Part shown: piece after piece, positions 51,649-60,212 of the stretch
How positions within the stretch are numbered: the first letter of the stretch is position 1
How the letters are laid out: every line of letters begins with the position of its first letter
Origin: CAWCDJ01 sp963794265
Lineage (GTDB): Bacteria; Acidobacteriota; Terriglobia; Bryobacterales; Bryobacteraceae
NCBI GenBank assembly: GCA_963794265.1
Contig: CAWCDJ010000001.1
Span: forward strand, 744,001 to 808,000
Length of the DNA: 64,000 nt
Direction of reading: 5' to 3'
Notes under the pieces: model-generated
Databases searched by the model: none
What the model was told of the DNA's origin: nothing
What the model saw: only the letters and a program-made list of their open reading frames with translations
Translations under genes and position numbers: made by a program

Positions 51649-54459
51649 GTGTTTTCGATCTTACGCAGGTTCCAGAGGACGAGAGCAATCCTCGCCGTAT
51701 TCGGAATAGCGGGCGGTCTGGCGGTCTGGTACTACGCCGCCCGGCTGCCCCCGATACCCCAGCGTCCACTACGCATCGGTTTTGAGCAGAATCCTCCGCT
51801 CCAATACCATACGGCCGACGGACTGGCGGGGCTCGGAGTGGAAGCCGTGAGCGAAGCCGCCAGACGCGCCGGATTGCCGCTGCAGTGGGTGGAAACTAAA
51901 GTGAGCTCGGAGGAGTCTTTCCGAAAAGGGCTGGTTGACCTCTGGCCGGTGATGGCCGATTTACCCTACCGCCAGAAATCCGTACACTTTTCCAGGCCGT
52001 GGCTTCACAGCAGTCACGCCCTCCTGGTCCGCTCCGGCGCGCCGACCCCCGGCCACGGATTTACCGGCCGCATCGCCGTTTTCAAACTGCCGCTGCACGT
52101 TCGGATGGCGCACGAGCGATTCCCCGCGGCGCAACTGGTCCAGCTGCCGGATGCTGTAGCGGTTTTGAAGGAGGTCTGTTCCGGCACGGCTGCCGCAGGC
52201 TTTCTGGAGTTCCGGACGGCTCTGAACACGCTGCAGGCGAAGCCGCCGGAATGCGCCACGGTCCCGATCCGCACCCAGATTCTTCCGGCGCTGAGCAATC
52301 AACTGAGCGTCGCTTCGACCTTTGAAGCCGCCGGAGCAGCCGAGAGACTGCGGGACGAAATCGGCGGCATGTTTCGCGATGGCACGATGGCGCTCATCAT
52401 GGCCAAGTACCCCTACTACGGCCTTGACGACACCTGGGCCGCCTACGATTCGATCGAGTCGGCGGAGCGCACGCGCTGGCTGGCAGGGGTCGTGATCGCA
52501 CTCACGATTGCCCTGGCCCTGATCGTCTGGCGAGTGGCTTCGGCGCGCCAGCGCAAACGTTCGGAGGCGGCGCTGCGCGAAAGCGAGGAGCGCTTCCGGA
52601 ACATGGCCGACAATGCTCCGGTCATGATCTGGGTCACCGGCCCCGACAAGCTGTTTACCTTCGTCAATAAGACCTGGCTGAGTTTCACGGGCCGGACGAT
52701 GGAGCAGGAGTTGGGAGTCGGCTGGGCCGAAGGCGTGTATTGCGAGGACCAGCAGCGCTGCTACGAGACGTTTTCCTCGGCGTTCGACGCCCGCAGGAAC
52801 TTCCAGTTGGAGTGCCGGCTGCGGCGATACGACGGCGAGTACCGGACCATCCTGTGCAGTGGGGTGCCGCGCTTCGCGCCCGGCGGCGTTTTTGCCGGCT
52901 ATATCGGCTCCGATAGCGACATCACCGATCTGCAGAGCGAAGAGCGGTTCCGGGAGCTGGCGGAGAACATCGATGAGGTCTTCTGGATGCTCGATCTCCG
53001 CACAAACCGGGTACTTTACGTCAGCCCGGCCTTTGAACGAGTGTGGGGCTCCAGTGCCGCCGCCCTGTATCGGGATCGCGACTGGCTGGTGGAAACCGTA
53101 CACCCGGAGGACCGGGAACGCTTTGTCGCGTTCCTCGAGAAGGTGAGATCAGAACGGGAAGAGGTCTCCTATCGAATCGTGCGTCCGGACGGTTCGGTGC
53201 GATGGATCCAGGACCGCGGTTTTCGAGTGTGCGACGGGGAGGGCAAACCATACCGGGTGGCGGGAATCGCGGAGGATATCACGGACCGGCGGGAACTCGA
53301 AGAACAGCTCCGCCAGGCACAGAAGATGGAGGCGGTGGGCAGGCTGGCGGGAGGGGTCGCTCACGATTTCAATAATCTCCTGACCATCATCGGCGGCTAT
53401 GCCAAGATGCTGTTGGACAGCAGCCACCCGCAGGATCCGTGGCGGGAGAAATTGGAGCAGATCCTGAATGCCGCCAACCGCGCCGGCGGCCTCACCCGGC
53501 AGTTGCTTGCCTTCAGCCGCCGCCAGGTGCTTCAACCGGAACTGGTCAACGTGAATCACCTGTTGACCCATATGGAGGCTCTGCTGCGCCGCCTGATCGG
53601 AGAAGATATTGCGGTCGAAACGGCGCTCGATCCGGACGTGAGCTGTATCAAGGTGGATCCCCATCAACTCGAGCAGATCGTGATGAACCTGGCCGCCAAC
53701 GCGCGCGATGCCATGCCGAACGGAGGGCAATTCAGGATTCAAACCAGCATGGCAAGCGCGGCCGCAGTGGCGGAAGGGGATCGCCAGAACAGCGACGGGA
53801 CGTGCGTCCGGCTGAGAATCAGCGACACCGGATGCGGCATGGACAATCGCACGCTGGAGCGGGCGTTCGAACCGTTTTTTACGACCAAAGGCATGGGAAA
53901 AGGCACCGGTTTGGGACTGAGCACGGTCTACGGCGCCGTCCGCCAAAACCAGGGCAGAATCGAAGTATCGAGCGAACCGGGCCAAGGCACGGTCTTCGAT
54001 ATCTACTTTCCCGCCGTGCCCGAAAGCGAAGCGCGAAGCGAATTCCCAACAGACCCGCCGCGTAAGGCTAAGGCAACCGAGACGGTTCTTGTAGCCGAGG
54101 ATGAACCGGCGGTTCGCGGGTTGGTGAGGCAAACGCTGATGCAACTCGGATACACGGTTCTCGAAGCCGCGGATGGTCACGAGGCGCTGCGGATCGCCGA
54201 ACAGCACCAGAGCGAGATCCACCTTTTGCTGGCCGATGTGATCATGCCGCTGATGAACGGCCGCGACCTGGCCGAGCGGCTGACTTCGATCCGCCAGGAT
54301 ACGAGAATCCTTTACATGTCAGGCTATACGGATGACATGCTGGCGTTCCACGGCATAGACCAACCGGACATTTCGTTTATCCAGAAGCCGTTTACCCCCT
54401 CCGAACTGGCCGAGAAAGTGGCGGCCGTGTTGTCGGCGGGCAGAAACGACGGAGAGTGA
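51649..54459 (+). CDS. Membrane hybrid histidine kinase with periplasmic solute-binding sensor
   Basis: 936 residues from GTG 51649. A membrane segment at 13-30 is followed by a type 3 solute-binding domain in the periplasm (LRIGFEQNPPLQYHTADGLA at about 41, DAVAVLKEVCSGTAAAGFLE) up to about 270, a second segment (TRWLAGVVIALTIALALIVW, about 276-297), two PAS modules (about 315-430 and 440-555), kinase core with His572 (GGVAHDFNNLL), NLAANARDAMPNGG, FFTTKGMGKGTGLGLSTVYG, and a receiver with Asp863 (LLLADVIMPL). This resembles BvgS/EvgS-type sensors of amino acids or small ligands. No separate response regulator is adjacent. Confidence 0.92.
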   Translation: MFSILRRFQRTRAILAVFGIAGGLAVWYYAARLPPIPQRPLRIGFEQNPPLQYHTADGLAGLGVEAVSEAARRAGLPLQWVETKVSSEESFRKGLVDLWPVMADLPYRQKSVHFSRPWLHSSHALLVRSGAPTPGHGFTGRIAVFKLPLHVRMAHERFPAAQLVQLPDAVAVLKEVCSGTAAAGFLEFRTALNTLQAKPPECATVPIRTQILPALSNQLSVASTFEAAGAAERLRDEIGGMFRDGTMALIMAKYPYYGLDDTWAAYDSIESAERTRWLAGVVIALTIALALIVWRVASARQRKRSEAALRESEERFRNMADNAPVMIWVTGPDKLFTFVNKTWLSFTGRTMEQELGVGWAEGVYCEDQQRCYETFSSAFDARRNFQLECRLRRYDGEYRTILCSGVPRFAPGGVFAGYIGSDSDITDLQSEERFRELAENIDEVFWMLDLRTNRVLYVSPAFERVWGSSAAALYRDRDWLVETVHPEDRERFVAFLEKVRSEREEVSYRIVRPDGSVRWIQDRGFRVCDGEGKPYRVAGIAEDITDRRELEEQLRQAQKMEAVGRLAGGVAHDFNNLLTIIGGYAKMLLDSSHPQDPWREKLEQILNAANRAGGLTRQLLAFSRRQVLQPELVNVNHLLTHMEALLRRLIGEDIAVETALDPDVSCIKVDPHQLEQIVMNLAANARDAMPNGGQFRIQTSMASAAAVAEGDRQNSDGTCVRLRISDTGCGMDNRTLERAFEPFFTTKGMGKGTGLGLSTVYGAVRQNQGRIEVSSEPGQGTVFDIYFPAVPESEARSEFPTDPPRKAKATETVLVAEDEPAVRGLVRQTLMQLGYTVLEAADGHEALRIAEQHQSEIHLLLADVIMPLMNGRDLAERLTSIRQDTRILYMSGYTDDMLAFHGIDQPDISFIQKPFTPSELAEKVAAVLSAGRNDGE

Positions 54460-54475
54460 ACTTTGCCCGACGCGT

Positions 54476-55198
54476 TCAGGCCGTTCCCGGCAGCCAGCCC
54501 CGGCGGCTTTCGCGGTGGCGGACGAAACCTTCCGCCTGGGCGAGCCCGCTCTCAATTCCGCGGAAGCGCGTAAGCTCCACCTGGCGCGGGTACCACTTGT
54601 CGGGCTGCTGGGAGGCGTGCGCGTAGCAGGCCGTCCGCCGCTCCGCCTCGACTGCCGAGATATCCACGAACTCGGCGGGAGAGAACATCTGGGTATCGTC
54701 GGCCACCTCGTAGAAGTAGAGCGCCGCTTTCCTGCCGCCCGCGAGCCAGGCATCGAGCACCAGCAGGGAGACGGCGCGATGGTCGCGATGCTGGTCGATG
54801 GGCCACTGGGTGAAAACGATGTCGGGCTTCTGTGCGTCGTACAGGCGCCGGAACTCATCGTAATGCGGGTTGTCGATGATGGCGCGCCCGTCGTACTGCC
54901 CGGCGAAGACGACCCGGGCTTTCAGGATGCCGCAGGCCTTCTGCGCTTCGGCGGTGCGCACGGTGCCGCACCGGCTGAGGTCCGCGCCGCCGCAGTATCC
55001 TTCGCCGCGGTTCAGGTAGAGCACGGTTACCTCGTGCCCCAGCGCCGCGTAACGCGCGATGGTGCCGCCGCAGCCGCACTCGGGGTCGCCCGGATGGCCA
55101 CCCGCAACCACGATGCGCAGGTGGTCTGCCGCGGCGCGCGCGTCCAGCGCCGGAAGAGCGGCCGCGGACGCGAGCAGATGACGGCGGGAAATTCTCAT
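54476..55198 (-). CDS. PIG-L family deacetylase, Tat-exported, with altered active-site motif
   Basis: 240 residues. The N-terminus SRRHLLASAAALPALDARAA is a twin-arginine signal. The deacetylase motif is GGHPGDPECGCGGT: the zinc ligands His and second Asp are kept, but the first Asp of the usual HPDD, the general base in MshB-type enzymes, is Gly. The C-terminal motif is TQWPIDQHRDHRAVS with the third zinc His. Substrate class is N-acetyl sugars, but loss of the base questions activity. It lies 24 bases after arsC on the same strand, so it may be the last gene of the arsenic operon. Confidence 0.85.
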   Translation of the reverse strand: MRISRRHLLASAAALPALDARAAADHLRIVVAGGHPGDPECGCGGTIARYAALGHEVTVLYLNRGEGYCGGADLSRCGTVRTAEAQKACGILKARVVFAGQYDGRAIIDNPHYDEFRRLYDAQKPDIVFTQWPIDQHRDHRAVSLLVLDAWLAGGRKAALYFYEVADDTQMFSPAEFVDISAVEAERRTACYAHASQQPDKWYPRQVELTRFRGIESGLAQAEGFVRHRESRRGWLPGTA

Positions 55199-55222
55199 GC
55201 AGACGATTTTACTGCAGCGGCG

Positions 55223-55639
55223 CTACCGGCTGTCCCGAAAGAAGCCCCTCACCCTATCGTGGATCTCGTCCCGGACGCGGCGAAACGCGGCCATACGGAC
55301 CTCCTCGGCGCCTTCGACGGCGGCGGGATCCTCGAAGCTCCAGTGGATCCGGTTCCGCGCGCCTGGGAATGCCGGACAGGTGTCGCGCGCGTGATCGCAG
55401 ACGGTGATGACGTAATCGAATGGCTGGCCCACAAACTCGTCCGCCGACTTCGACCGGTGGTTGGAGATGTCGACTCCGATTTCGCGCATGGCCGCGATGG
55501 CTTCCGGCCGGACGAAACCCGGCCTGGTGCCGGCGCTGAAGACCTCCCACGCTTCGCCTCCCTCGCGCCGAAAGAGGCCTTCGGCCATCTGGCTACGGGC
55601 CGAGTTGCCGGTGCAGAGGACCAGAATTCGCTTCAGCAC
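55223..55639 (-). CDS. arsC: Arsenate reductase, thioredoxin-coupled type
   Basis: 138 residues, LMW phosphatase fold. P-loop CTGNSARS with Cys9 and Arg15, and the redox pair Cys81 and Cys88 in VITVCDHARDTC, the same spacing as the C10/C82/C89 triad of Staphylococcus and Bacillus ArsC. It reduces arsenate to arsenite with electrons from thioredoxin. Overlaps the arsenite exporter gene by seven bases, which matches their coupled action. Confidence 0.95.
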   Translation of the reverse strand: MLKRILVLCTGNSARSQMAEGLFRREGGEAWEVFSAGTRPGFVRPEAIAAMREIGVDISNHRSKSADEFVGQPFDYVITVCDHARDTCPAFPGARNRIHWSFEDPAAVEGAEEVRMAAFRRVRDEIHDRVRGFFRDSR

Positions 55640-56730
55640 CTCAGGCCTCCGGTTTCAGACGAGACTGGCGCGGCACCCTCTATCTCCGGAAACCAGTGGC
55701 GCGTCCGGTTGCAGAAGGAGCAGACCGACAGCATGGCGGGCACCTCGATCAGCACACCCACCACCGTGGCCAGGGCCGCTCCCGAACCCGCGCCGAACAG
55801 CGCGATGGCGGTGGCGACGGCCAACTCGAAGAAGTTGCTGGCCCCAATCAGGGCTCCCGGCGCGGCCACCGCGTGAGGCACTTTCAGCAGCTTCATCAAT
55901 CCATAAGTCAGCGAGGAATTGAAGTAAATCTGGATCAGGATGGGAACCGAGATCAGAATGACGTGGAAGGGCTTTCCCAAAATATTATCGGCTTGAAACG
56001 CAAAGATCAGCACCAGAGTCGCGAGCAGGGCCAGCATACCGACGGGTGCGAAGCGCGGCATGAGAGAGTTCTCAAACCAGGCCCGGCCGTGCATCCGAAT
56101 CAGCCGGCTACGCAGCGCGGTACCCGCGACCAAGGGAATCACGATGAAGATTCCCACCGCGTAAAGCAGCACTTGGAACGGCACGTGCAGCGTGGAGGCG
56201 CCGTTCACGAGGAACCGCACGATGGGCGCAAACAGAAAGAGCATGATGAGGTCGTTCAGCGAGACCTGCACGAGGGTGTACGCCGGATCCCCGTCGGTGA
56301 GATAGCTCCACACGAAGACCATCGCCGTGCAAGGCGCCGCGGCCAGGATGATGCAGCCGGCGATGTACTGATCCGCATCCGCCGGAGAAATCCACGCGGC
56401 GAAAATGTACCGAAAGAAGAGCCCCGCGATGAGGGCCATCGAAAACGGCTTGACGAGCCAGTTGACGAAGAGGGTGACGAACAGGCCGCGCGGCCGGTTG
56501 CCGACGTTGCGAATGGAGGCGAAATCGACCTTCATCATCATCGGAACGATCATGAGCCAGATCAGGACCGCGATCGGGATGTTGATCTGGCTGCCCGCGC
56601 CAAACTCCAGGCGCCGCAGCGAATCGGCCAGTTGCGGGATGGCCTTCCCCAAAAGGACACCCAGTGCCATGCAGGCGCCGACCCAGACCGTCAGGTACCG
56701 TTCGAAATAGTTCAGCCTTTTCGGTTCCAT
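55633..56730 (-). CDS. acr3: Arsenite efflux transporter ACR3
   Basis: 365 residues from ATG 56730 (TGAGGAT upstream). About ten membrane segments. The motif AAPCTAMVFVWSYLTDGDPA holds the conserved Cys required for arsenite transport, and GASNFFELAVATAIALFGAG near 300 is also diagnostic. It exports arsenite produced by ArsC. It lies 41 bases after arsR. The longer frame to 56931 overlaps arsR and is not used. Confidence 0.95.
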   Translation of the reverse strand: MEPKRLNYFERYLTVWVGACMALGVLLGKAIPQLADSLRRLEFGAGSQINIPIAVLIWLMIVPMMMKVDFASIRNVGNRPRGLFVTLFVNWLVKPFSMALIAGLFFRYIFAAWISPADADQYIAGCIILAAAPCTAMVFVWSYLTDGDPAYTLVQVSLNDLIMLFLFAPIVRFLVNGASTLHVPFQVLLYAVGIFIVIPLVAGTALRSRLIRMHGRAWFENSLMPRFAPVGMLALLATLVLIFAFQADNILGKPFHVILISVPILIQIYFNSSLTYGLMKLLKVPHAVAAPGALIGASNFFELAVATAIALFGAGSGAALATVVGVLIEVPAMLSVCSFCNRTRHWFPEIEGAAPVSSETGGLRC

Positions 56731-56771
56731 ATCCTCATCATTAGAGATCGATGATTGGCGATGCACGCGGG

Positions 56772-57101
56772 TCAGATAATTGCCACCATCGCCTTCAGCC
56801 GCCGCAGCCCGTCGAAGTCGATGCAATATCCTTCTTCCGAGCTGCGCACCAAGCCCGCCTCCTTGAGAATCCGCAAATGCTCGGAGACCGTGGATTGAGC
56901 CAGTGGAAGTTCGCCTACGATCTGGCTGCATACCCGCGCCTCTTTTCGCGAAAGCAGCCGGAGAATCCGAACACGGGCGGGATGCCCGATGGCTTTCGCC
57001 AGCCGCGCGAGTTCTTCATCCGCGCCGGCCCCTTCGAGACTCTGCAGAGTCATCTCCCGCGGAGGAGTTTCGGGCGGACAGCACGTGTCTTTCGAATTCA
57101 T
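56772..57101 (-). CDS. arsR: ArsR-family arsenic repressor
   Basis: 109 residues of winged-helix ArsR/SmtB type: LARLAKAIGHPARVRILRLL, then VCSQIVGELPLAQSTVSEHL and RILKEAGLVRSSEEG. The classic ELCVCDL motif is altered (EARVCSQIV), with one Cys left at 58; other Cys are 7, 8 and 93, so the arsenite site probably uses a different set. It heads the arsR-acr3-arsC operon. A perfect inverted repeat lies two bases before the ATG. Confidence 0.93.
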   Translation of the reverse strand: MNSKDTCCPPETPPREMTLQSLEGAGADEELARLAKAIGHPARVRILRLLSRKEARVCSQIVGELPLAQSTVSEHLRILKEAGLVRSSEEGYCIDFDGLRRLKAMVAII

Positions 57102-57103
57102 AG

Positions 57104-57125
57104 GGTATCGTCGATTAACGATACC
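57104..57125. promoter_or_regulatory. Inverted repeat, candidate ArsR operator
   Basis: GGTATCGT (57104-57111) and ACGATACC (57118-57125) are perfect inverted arms around CGATTA. It is two bases upstream of the arsR start codon and has the ATCGT/ACGAT core expected of ArsR sites. Binding there would block initiation of its own operon. Confidence 0.7.
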
Positions 57126-57172
57126 TCTAGACGGCCGGAGTTGTCAAGCGGAAGCACTATCGGATCGAGCCC

Positions 57173-58645
57173 TCACCGTTCCAGGTGCAGCAGCCTGCGT
57201 TCGGCCAGCTTTCGGACAACCGCGCAGCACTGCTGGCGAACCGCTTCGGGCGGCGCCTTGACCTGTCCGGAGAGTTCCCGCACCAGTTCCCCCAGGGTGC
57301 GCGCACCATCGCAGCGGCCGACGAACCCGGCCACCTGCTGATCGAGCGCCATGCCGGCCGGCACGGGGCCGGCGAGTTGGAGTCTGAGCGATTCCACGCC
57401 CCACTGGCCGCCGGAGGCGCGCGCCACCTGCTCGAGCCGCACCAGCGCCGGCAGGCGCGGCTTCACGGCCAGCAACTGCTGGTCGTCCGGGTGGAGGGTG
57501 AGAATATCCTGGGTGGCAAAAGTCCGAGGCACGAGGTCGCCGAACTCGTTGACTCCGTCCACGGCCTGTTCATCGATCCGCAGCCAGTTTTGGCCGGAGC
57601 GCCGCCGCAGGGCCAGAATGCCGCCGTGCACCTCCTCCACGCCGCGCTGCCGGTAATATTCCATCCAGTCGCCGAAGCGGAGGGCCGACCGCTGTTCCGG
57701 CCACGTGGACTGGATCCGTTCCTCGGCATAGGTTGCGGCGTCGCGGGCGTAGGAGTGCACCAGCCAGGCGTCGCACCCCGACCCGTCCACCCATTCCGCC
57801 AGCCGATCCTGCCACCTCTGGCCGCGCACCTGGACCCACTCGGCCAGCGCCTGGAAATAGCCGCCTTCGGTGAGGTGAAGGGCCGCTTCGCGCACGACCC
57901 GGCGGCAGTAGAGGTCTAGCTCCATGTTGTTTTCGCAGAACATCTGCGACGTACCCGGCGTCACGAAAAACGGCGGGTTGGCCACGATCAGGTCGAACGC
58001 GCGGCCGCCCACCGGCTCGAAAGTATCGCCGGTCAGCACCTCCACGTTATCGACTCCGTTCAGCCACGCATTGAAGCGCGTGAACTCCTCGGCCCGCGGG
58101 TTGAGGTCGGTGGCGGTGACCTGGCGGGCGCGCCTGGCCGCGAGGATGCCGAGGATACCGCAGCCGGCGCCCAGGTCGAGCACGGTAGCGGAGGGAGTTC
58201 CGGCGGCGAAGACCTGCAACAGGCGCGTGGTGACATTGGGCCACAGCACCAGGTCTTGGGAGCCGCCGGCGCGCATCCGCGCGGCCGAATCGGCGGCGAA
58301 GACAAAATCGTCGCAGGGGGTGAGCATCACGTTGGGGACGAGGTCCGCGCCATCGCGATGGACGATTCCGCACTGCTCCATGGCCTGGAGCACGGAGGCA
58401 GGGATGTGCCCGGCCGCCGCTTCGGAGGGCTGCGGCACACCCAGAAAGAACAGCCGCACCAGCAGATTCAGCACGCCGGGGCCGGCGGTGCGTTCCAGCA
58501 TGTAGGCCAGGTCGGCTGCATTTTTCGGCAGTTCGCGCAGCCAGGGCGATTCGCGAAAGGTGTCGTGGACGAAACCGGCGTCTTTCAGAAAGGCGCGAAT
58601 TCCCTGCGAGTCCCCGTTCGAGAGTGGCGTCAACATAAGGGCCAT
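57173..58645 (-). CDS. Class I SAM-dependent methyltransferase with extra N- and C-terminal domains
   Basis: 490 residues from ATG 58645 (or 487 from the ATG three codons on). Motif I VLDLGAGCGILGILAARRAR (about 165-184), DLNPRAEEFTRFNAW and motif IV IVANPPFFV (about 228), of the MTS/RsmC type that methylates nucleic acid bases or glutamines. N-terminal 130 residues are helical (AADLAYMLERTAGPGVLNLL) and the last 140 (VEEVHGGILALRRRSGQNWL to LLHLER) form unassigned domains. Divergent from mazG over 62 bases. Confidence 0.85.
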   Translation of the reverse strand: MALMLTPLSNGDSQGIRAFLKDAGFVHDTFRESPWLRELPKNAADLAYMLERTAGPGVLNLLVRLFFLGVPQPSEAAAGHIPASVLQAMEQCGIVHRDGADLVPNVMLTPCDDFVFAADSAARMRAGGSQDLVLWPNVTTRLLQVFAAGTPSATVLDLGAGCGILGILAARRARQVTATDLNPRAEEFTRFNAWLNGVDNVEVLTGDTFEPVGGRAFDLIVANPPFFVTPGTSQMFCENNMELDLYCRRVVREAALHLTEGGYFQALAEWVQVRGQRWQDRLAEWVDGSGCDAWLVHSYARDAATYAEERIQSTWPEQRSALRFGDWMEYYRQRGVEEVHGGILALRRRSGQNWLRIDEQAVDGVNEFGDLVPRTFATQDILTLHPDDQQLLAVKPRLPALVRLEQVARASGGQWGVESLRLQLAGPVPAGMALDQQVAGFVGRCDGARTLGELVRELSGQVKAPPEAVRQQCCAVVRKLAERRLLHLER

Positions 58646-58707
58646 TCTAACGGGTCCGAAGGATGGCGCGGCGCGCTGCATGTTAAATTGAGGGGAATCC
58701 ACCCTCA

Positions 58708-59487
58708 ATGACTGCCGGAGAGAAGTTTCAAACGCTTGTGGAATTGATGTCGCGGCTGCGCGCACCGGGAGGCTGCCCGTGGGACCGGGAGCAGACTTTC
58801 GACTCCATCAAGCCGTACACCCTGGAAGAGACCTATGAGGTGCTCGACGCGATCGATCGCCGCGACTGGCGCGAGCTTTCCGAAGAGCTGGGCGACTTCC
58901 TTCTACAGGCCGTTTTCTTCGCGCAGATGGCTGCCGAAGAAGGCCACTTTCGGATTGAGGATTCGCTCGACGCGATCAACCGGAAGCTAGTGCGGCGCCA
59001 TCCGCACGTGTTCGGCGAGCAGTCCGCCGAAACCGCGGGCGACGTGAAGCGAATCTGGGGCGAGGTGAAGGCCGCCGAAAGGAAAGAGAAGGGGCAGGAA
59101 GCCGGGCTGCTCGATTCCGTACCGCGCGCGCTGCCGGCGTTGGTGGAGGGGCAGCAGATCGCCTCGCGGGCGGCGGTCGCCGGATTCGACTGGCAGAATC
59201 CGGACCAGGTCATCGACAAGCTGCACGAGGAACTCGCGGAATTCGCCGAGGCGCGGCGCGGAGGCGACCCTGAAGAACTCGAAGACGAACTGGGCGACAT
59301 GCTGTTCGTGCTGGTCAACCTGGCCCGTTTCGTCAAGGTAGATCCGGAGCAGGCGCTACGCCGGACCAACGCCAAGTTCCGCCGGCGCTTCGGCTACATC
59401 GAACGCAAGCTGGCCGAGCGCGGCAAGACTCTCCAGGAATCCGACATCGAGGAAATGGAGGCCCTGTGGCAGGAAGCCAAGCGGTAA
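58708..59487 (+). CDS. mazG: Nucleoside triphosphate pyrophosphohydrolase MazG
   Basis: 259 residues with two MazG domains: GGCPWDREQTFDSIKPYTLE, EETYEVLDAIDRRDWRELSE, ELGDFLLQAVFFAQM in the first, and LHEELAEFAEARRGGDPEEL, ELGDMLFVLVNLARF in the second. The Glu/Asp metal ligands are present in both. Hydrolyses NTPs and abnormal nucleotides to NMP and pyrophosphate. The stop overlaps the GNAT gene by 22 bases. Confidence 0.94.
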   Translation: MTAGEKFQTLVELMSRLRAPGGCPWDREQTFDSIKPYTLEETYEVLDAIDRRDWRELSEELGDFLLQAVFFAQMAAEEGHFRIEDSLDAINRKLVRRHPHVFGEQSAETAGDVKRIWGEVKAAERKEKGQEAGLLDSVPRALPALVEGQQIASRAAVAGFDWQNPDQVIDKLHEELAEFAEARRGGDPEELEDELGDMLFVLVNLARFVKVDPEQALRRTNAKFRRRFGYIERKLAERGKTLQESDIEEMEALWQEAKR

Positions 59488-60212
59488 TCGGGATCCGGCA
59501 ACTGCACCGGCTCGAGGAGTTCGGGGACGTGCTCCGCCTCCAGCAGCTCATCTGGGGGTTCGCCGATATCGAACTGCTGCCGCTGCGGTTTCTGGTGGTG
59601 GTCAGCAAAGTCGGCGGGCATGTATTCGGGGCGTACGACGGGGCGGAGATGATCGGCTTCTGCTTCGCCATCCCCGGGGTGAAGCCCGGCGGGCGGCCTT
59701 ACCTGCACAGCCACATGCTGGGCGTGCGGCCGGAGTACCACAACCAGGGCATCGGCCGGCGGCTCAAATTGCGGCAGCGTGAAGAAGCGCTGGGGCGCGG
59801 GATCCAGCTCATTGAATGGACCTTCGATCCGATGGAGCTGAAGAACGCGTTCTTCAACATCGAGCGGCTGGGAGCGATCGTGCGGCGCTATAACGAAAAC
59901 CAGTACGGCGTGACCGCCAGCCCGCTGCACGGCGGATTGCCCACGGACCGCTCGATCGCCGAATGGTGGCTCGATTCGCCGCGCGTGAGGGCGGTGCTGG
60001 CGGGCGAACGCGTGCCCCACGCGGTGGGCGCCGAGCGCATCGCCTACCCGGCTGGGATCGGGCGGATGCGCGAGGACGACCGAGATTGCGCGCGGCGGAT
60101 CCAGCAGGACAACGCCGCGAAGTTTCAAGCCGCGTTCGCGCGCGGCCTGGCCGTCACCGGTTTCGAACCGGCCGAAGAACAGGGAACCTACCTGCTGGAG
60201 CCATGGCAATGA
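59466..60212 (+). CDS. GNAT acyltransferase paired with the OSBS/NSAR gene
   Basis: 248 residues from a GTG at 59466. The GNAT core is LHRLEEFGDVLRLQQLIWGF, GHVFGAYDGAEMIGFCFAIP, HSHMLGVRPEYHNQGIGRRL (pyrophosphate loop, about 80-99) and LIEWTFDPMELKNAFFNIER. Proteins like this, longer than usual GNATs, are encoded beside N-succinylamino acid racemases, where they succinylate D-amino acids. It overlaps mazG by 22 bases and the following racemase gene by 10. Confidence 0.85.
   Translation: MAGSQAVIGIRQLHRLEEFGDVLRLQQLIWGFADIELLPLRFLVVVSKVGGHVFGAYDGAEMIGFCFAIPGVKPGGRPYLHSHMLGVRPEYHNQGIGRRLKLRQREEALGRGIQLIEWTFDPMELKNAFFNIERLGAIVRRYNENQYGVTASPLHGGLPTDRSIAEWWLDSPRVRAVLAGERVPHAVGAERIAYPAGIGRMREDDRDCARRIQQDNAAKFQAAFARGLAVTGFEPAEEQGTYLLEPWQ

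Noticed and set aside
56751..57341. 196-codon plus-strand frame over arsR
   Set aside because: Antisense to arsR and runs through its operator; composition is that of a shadow frame.
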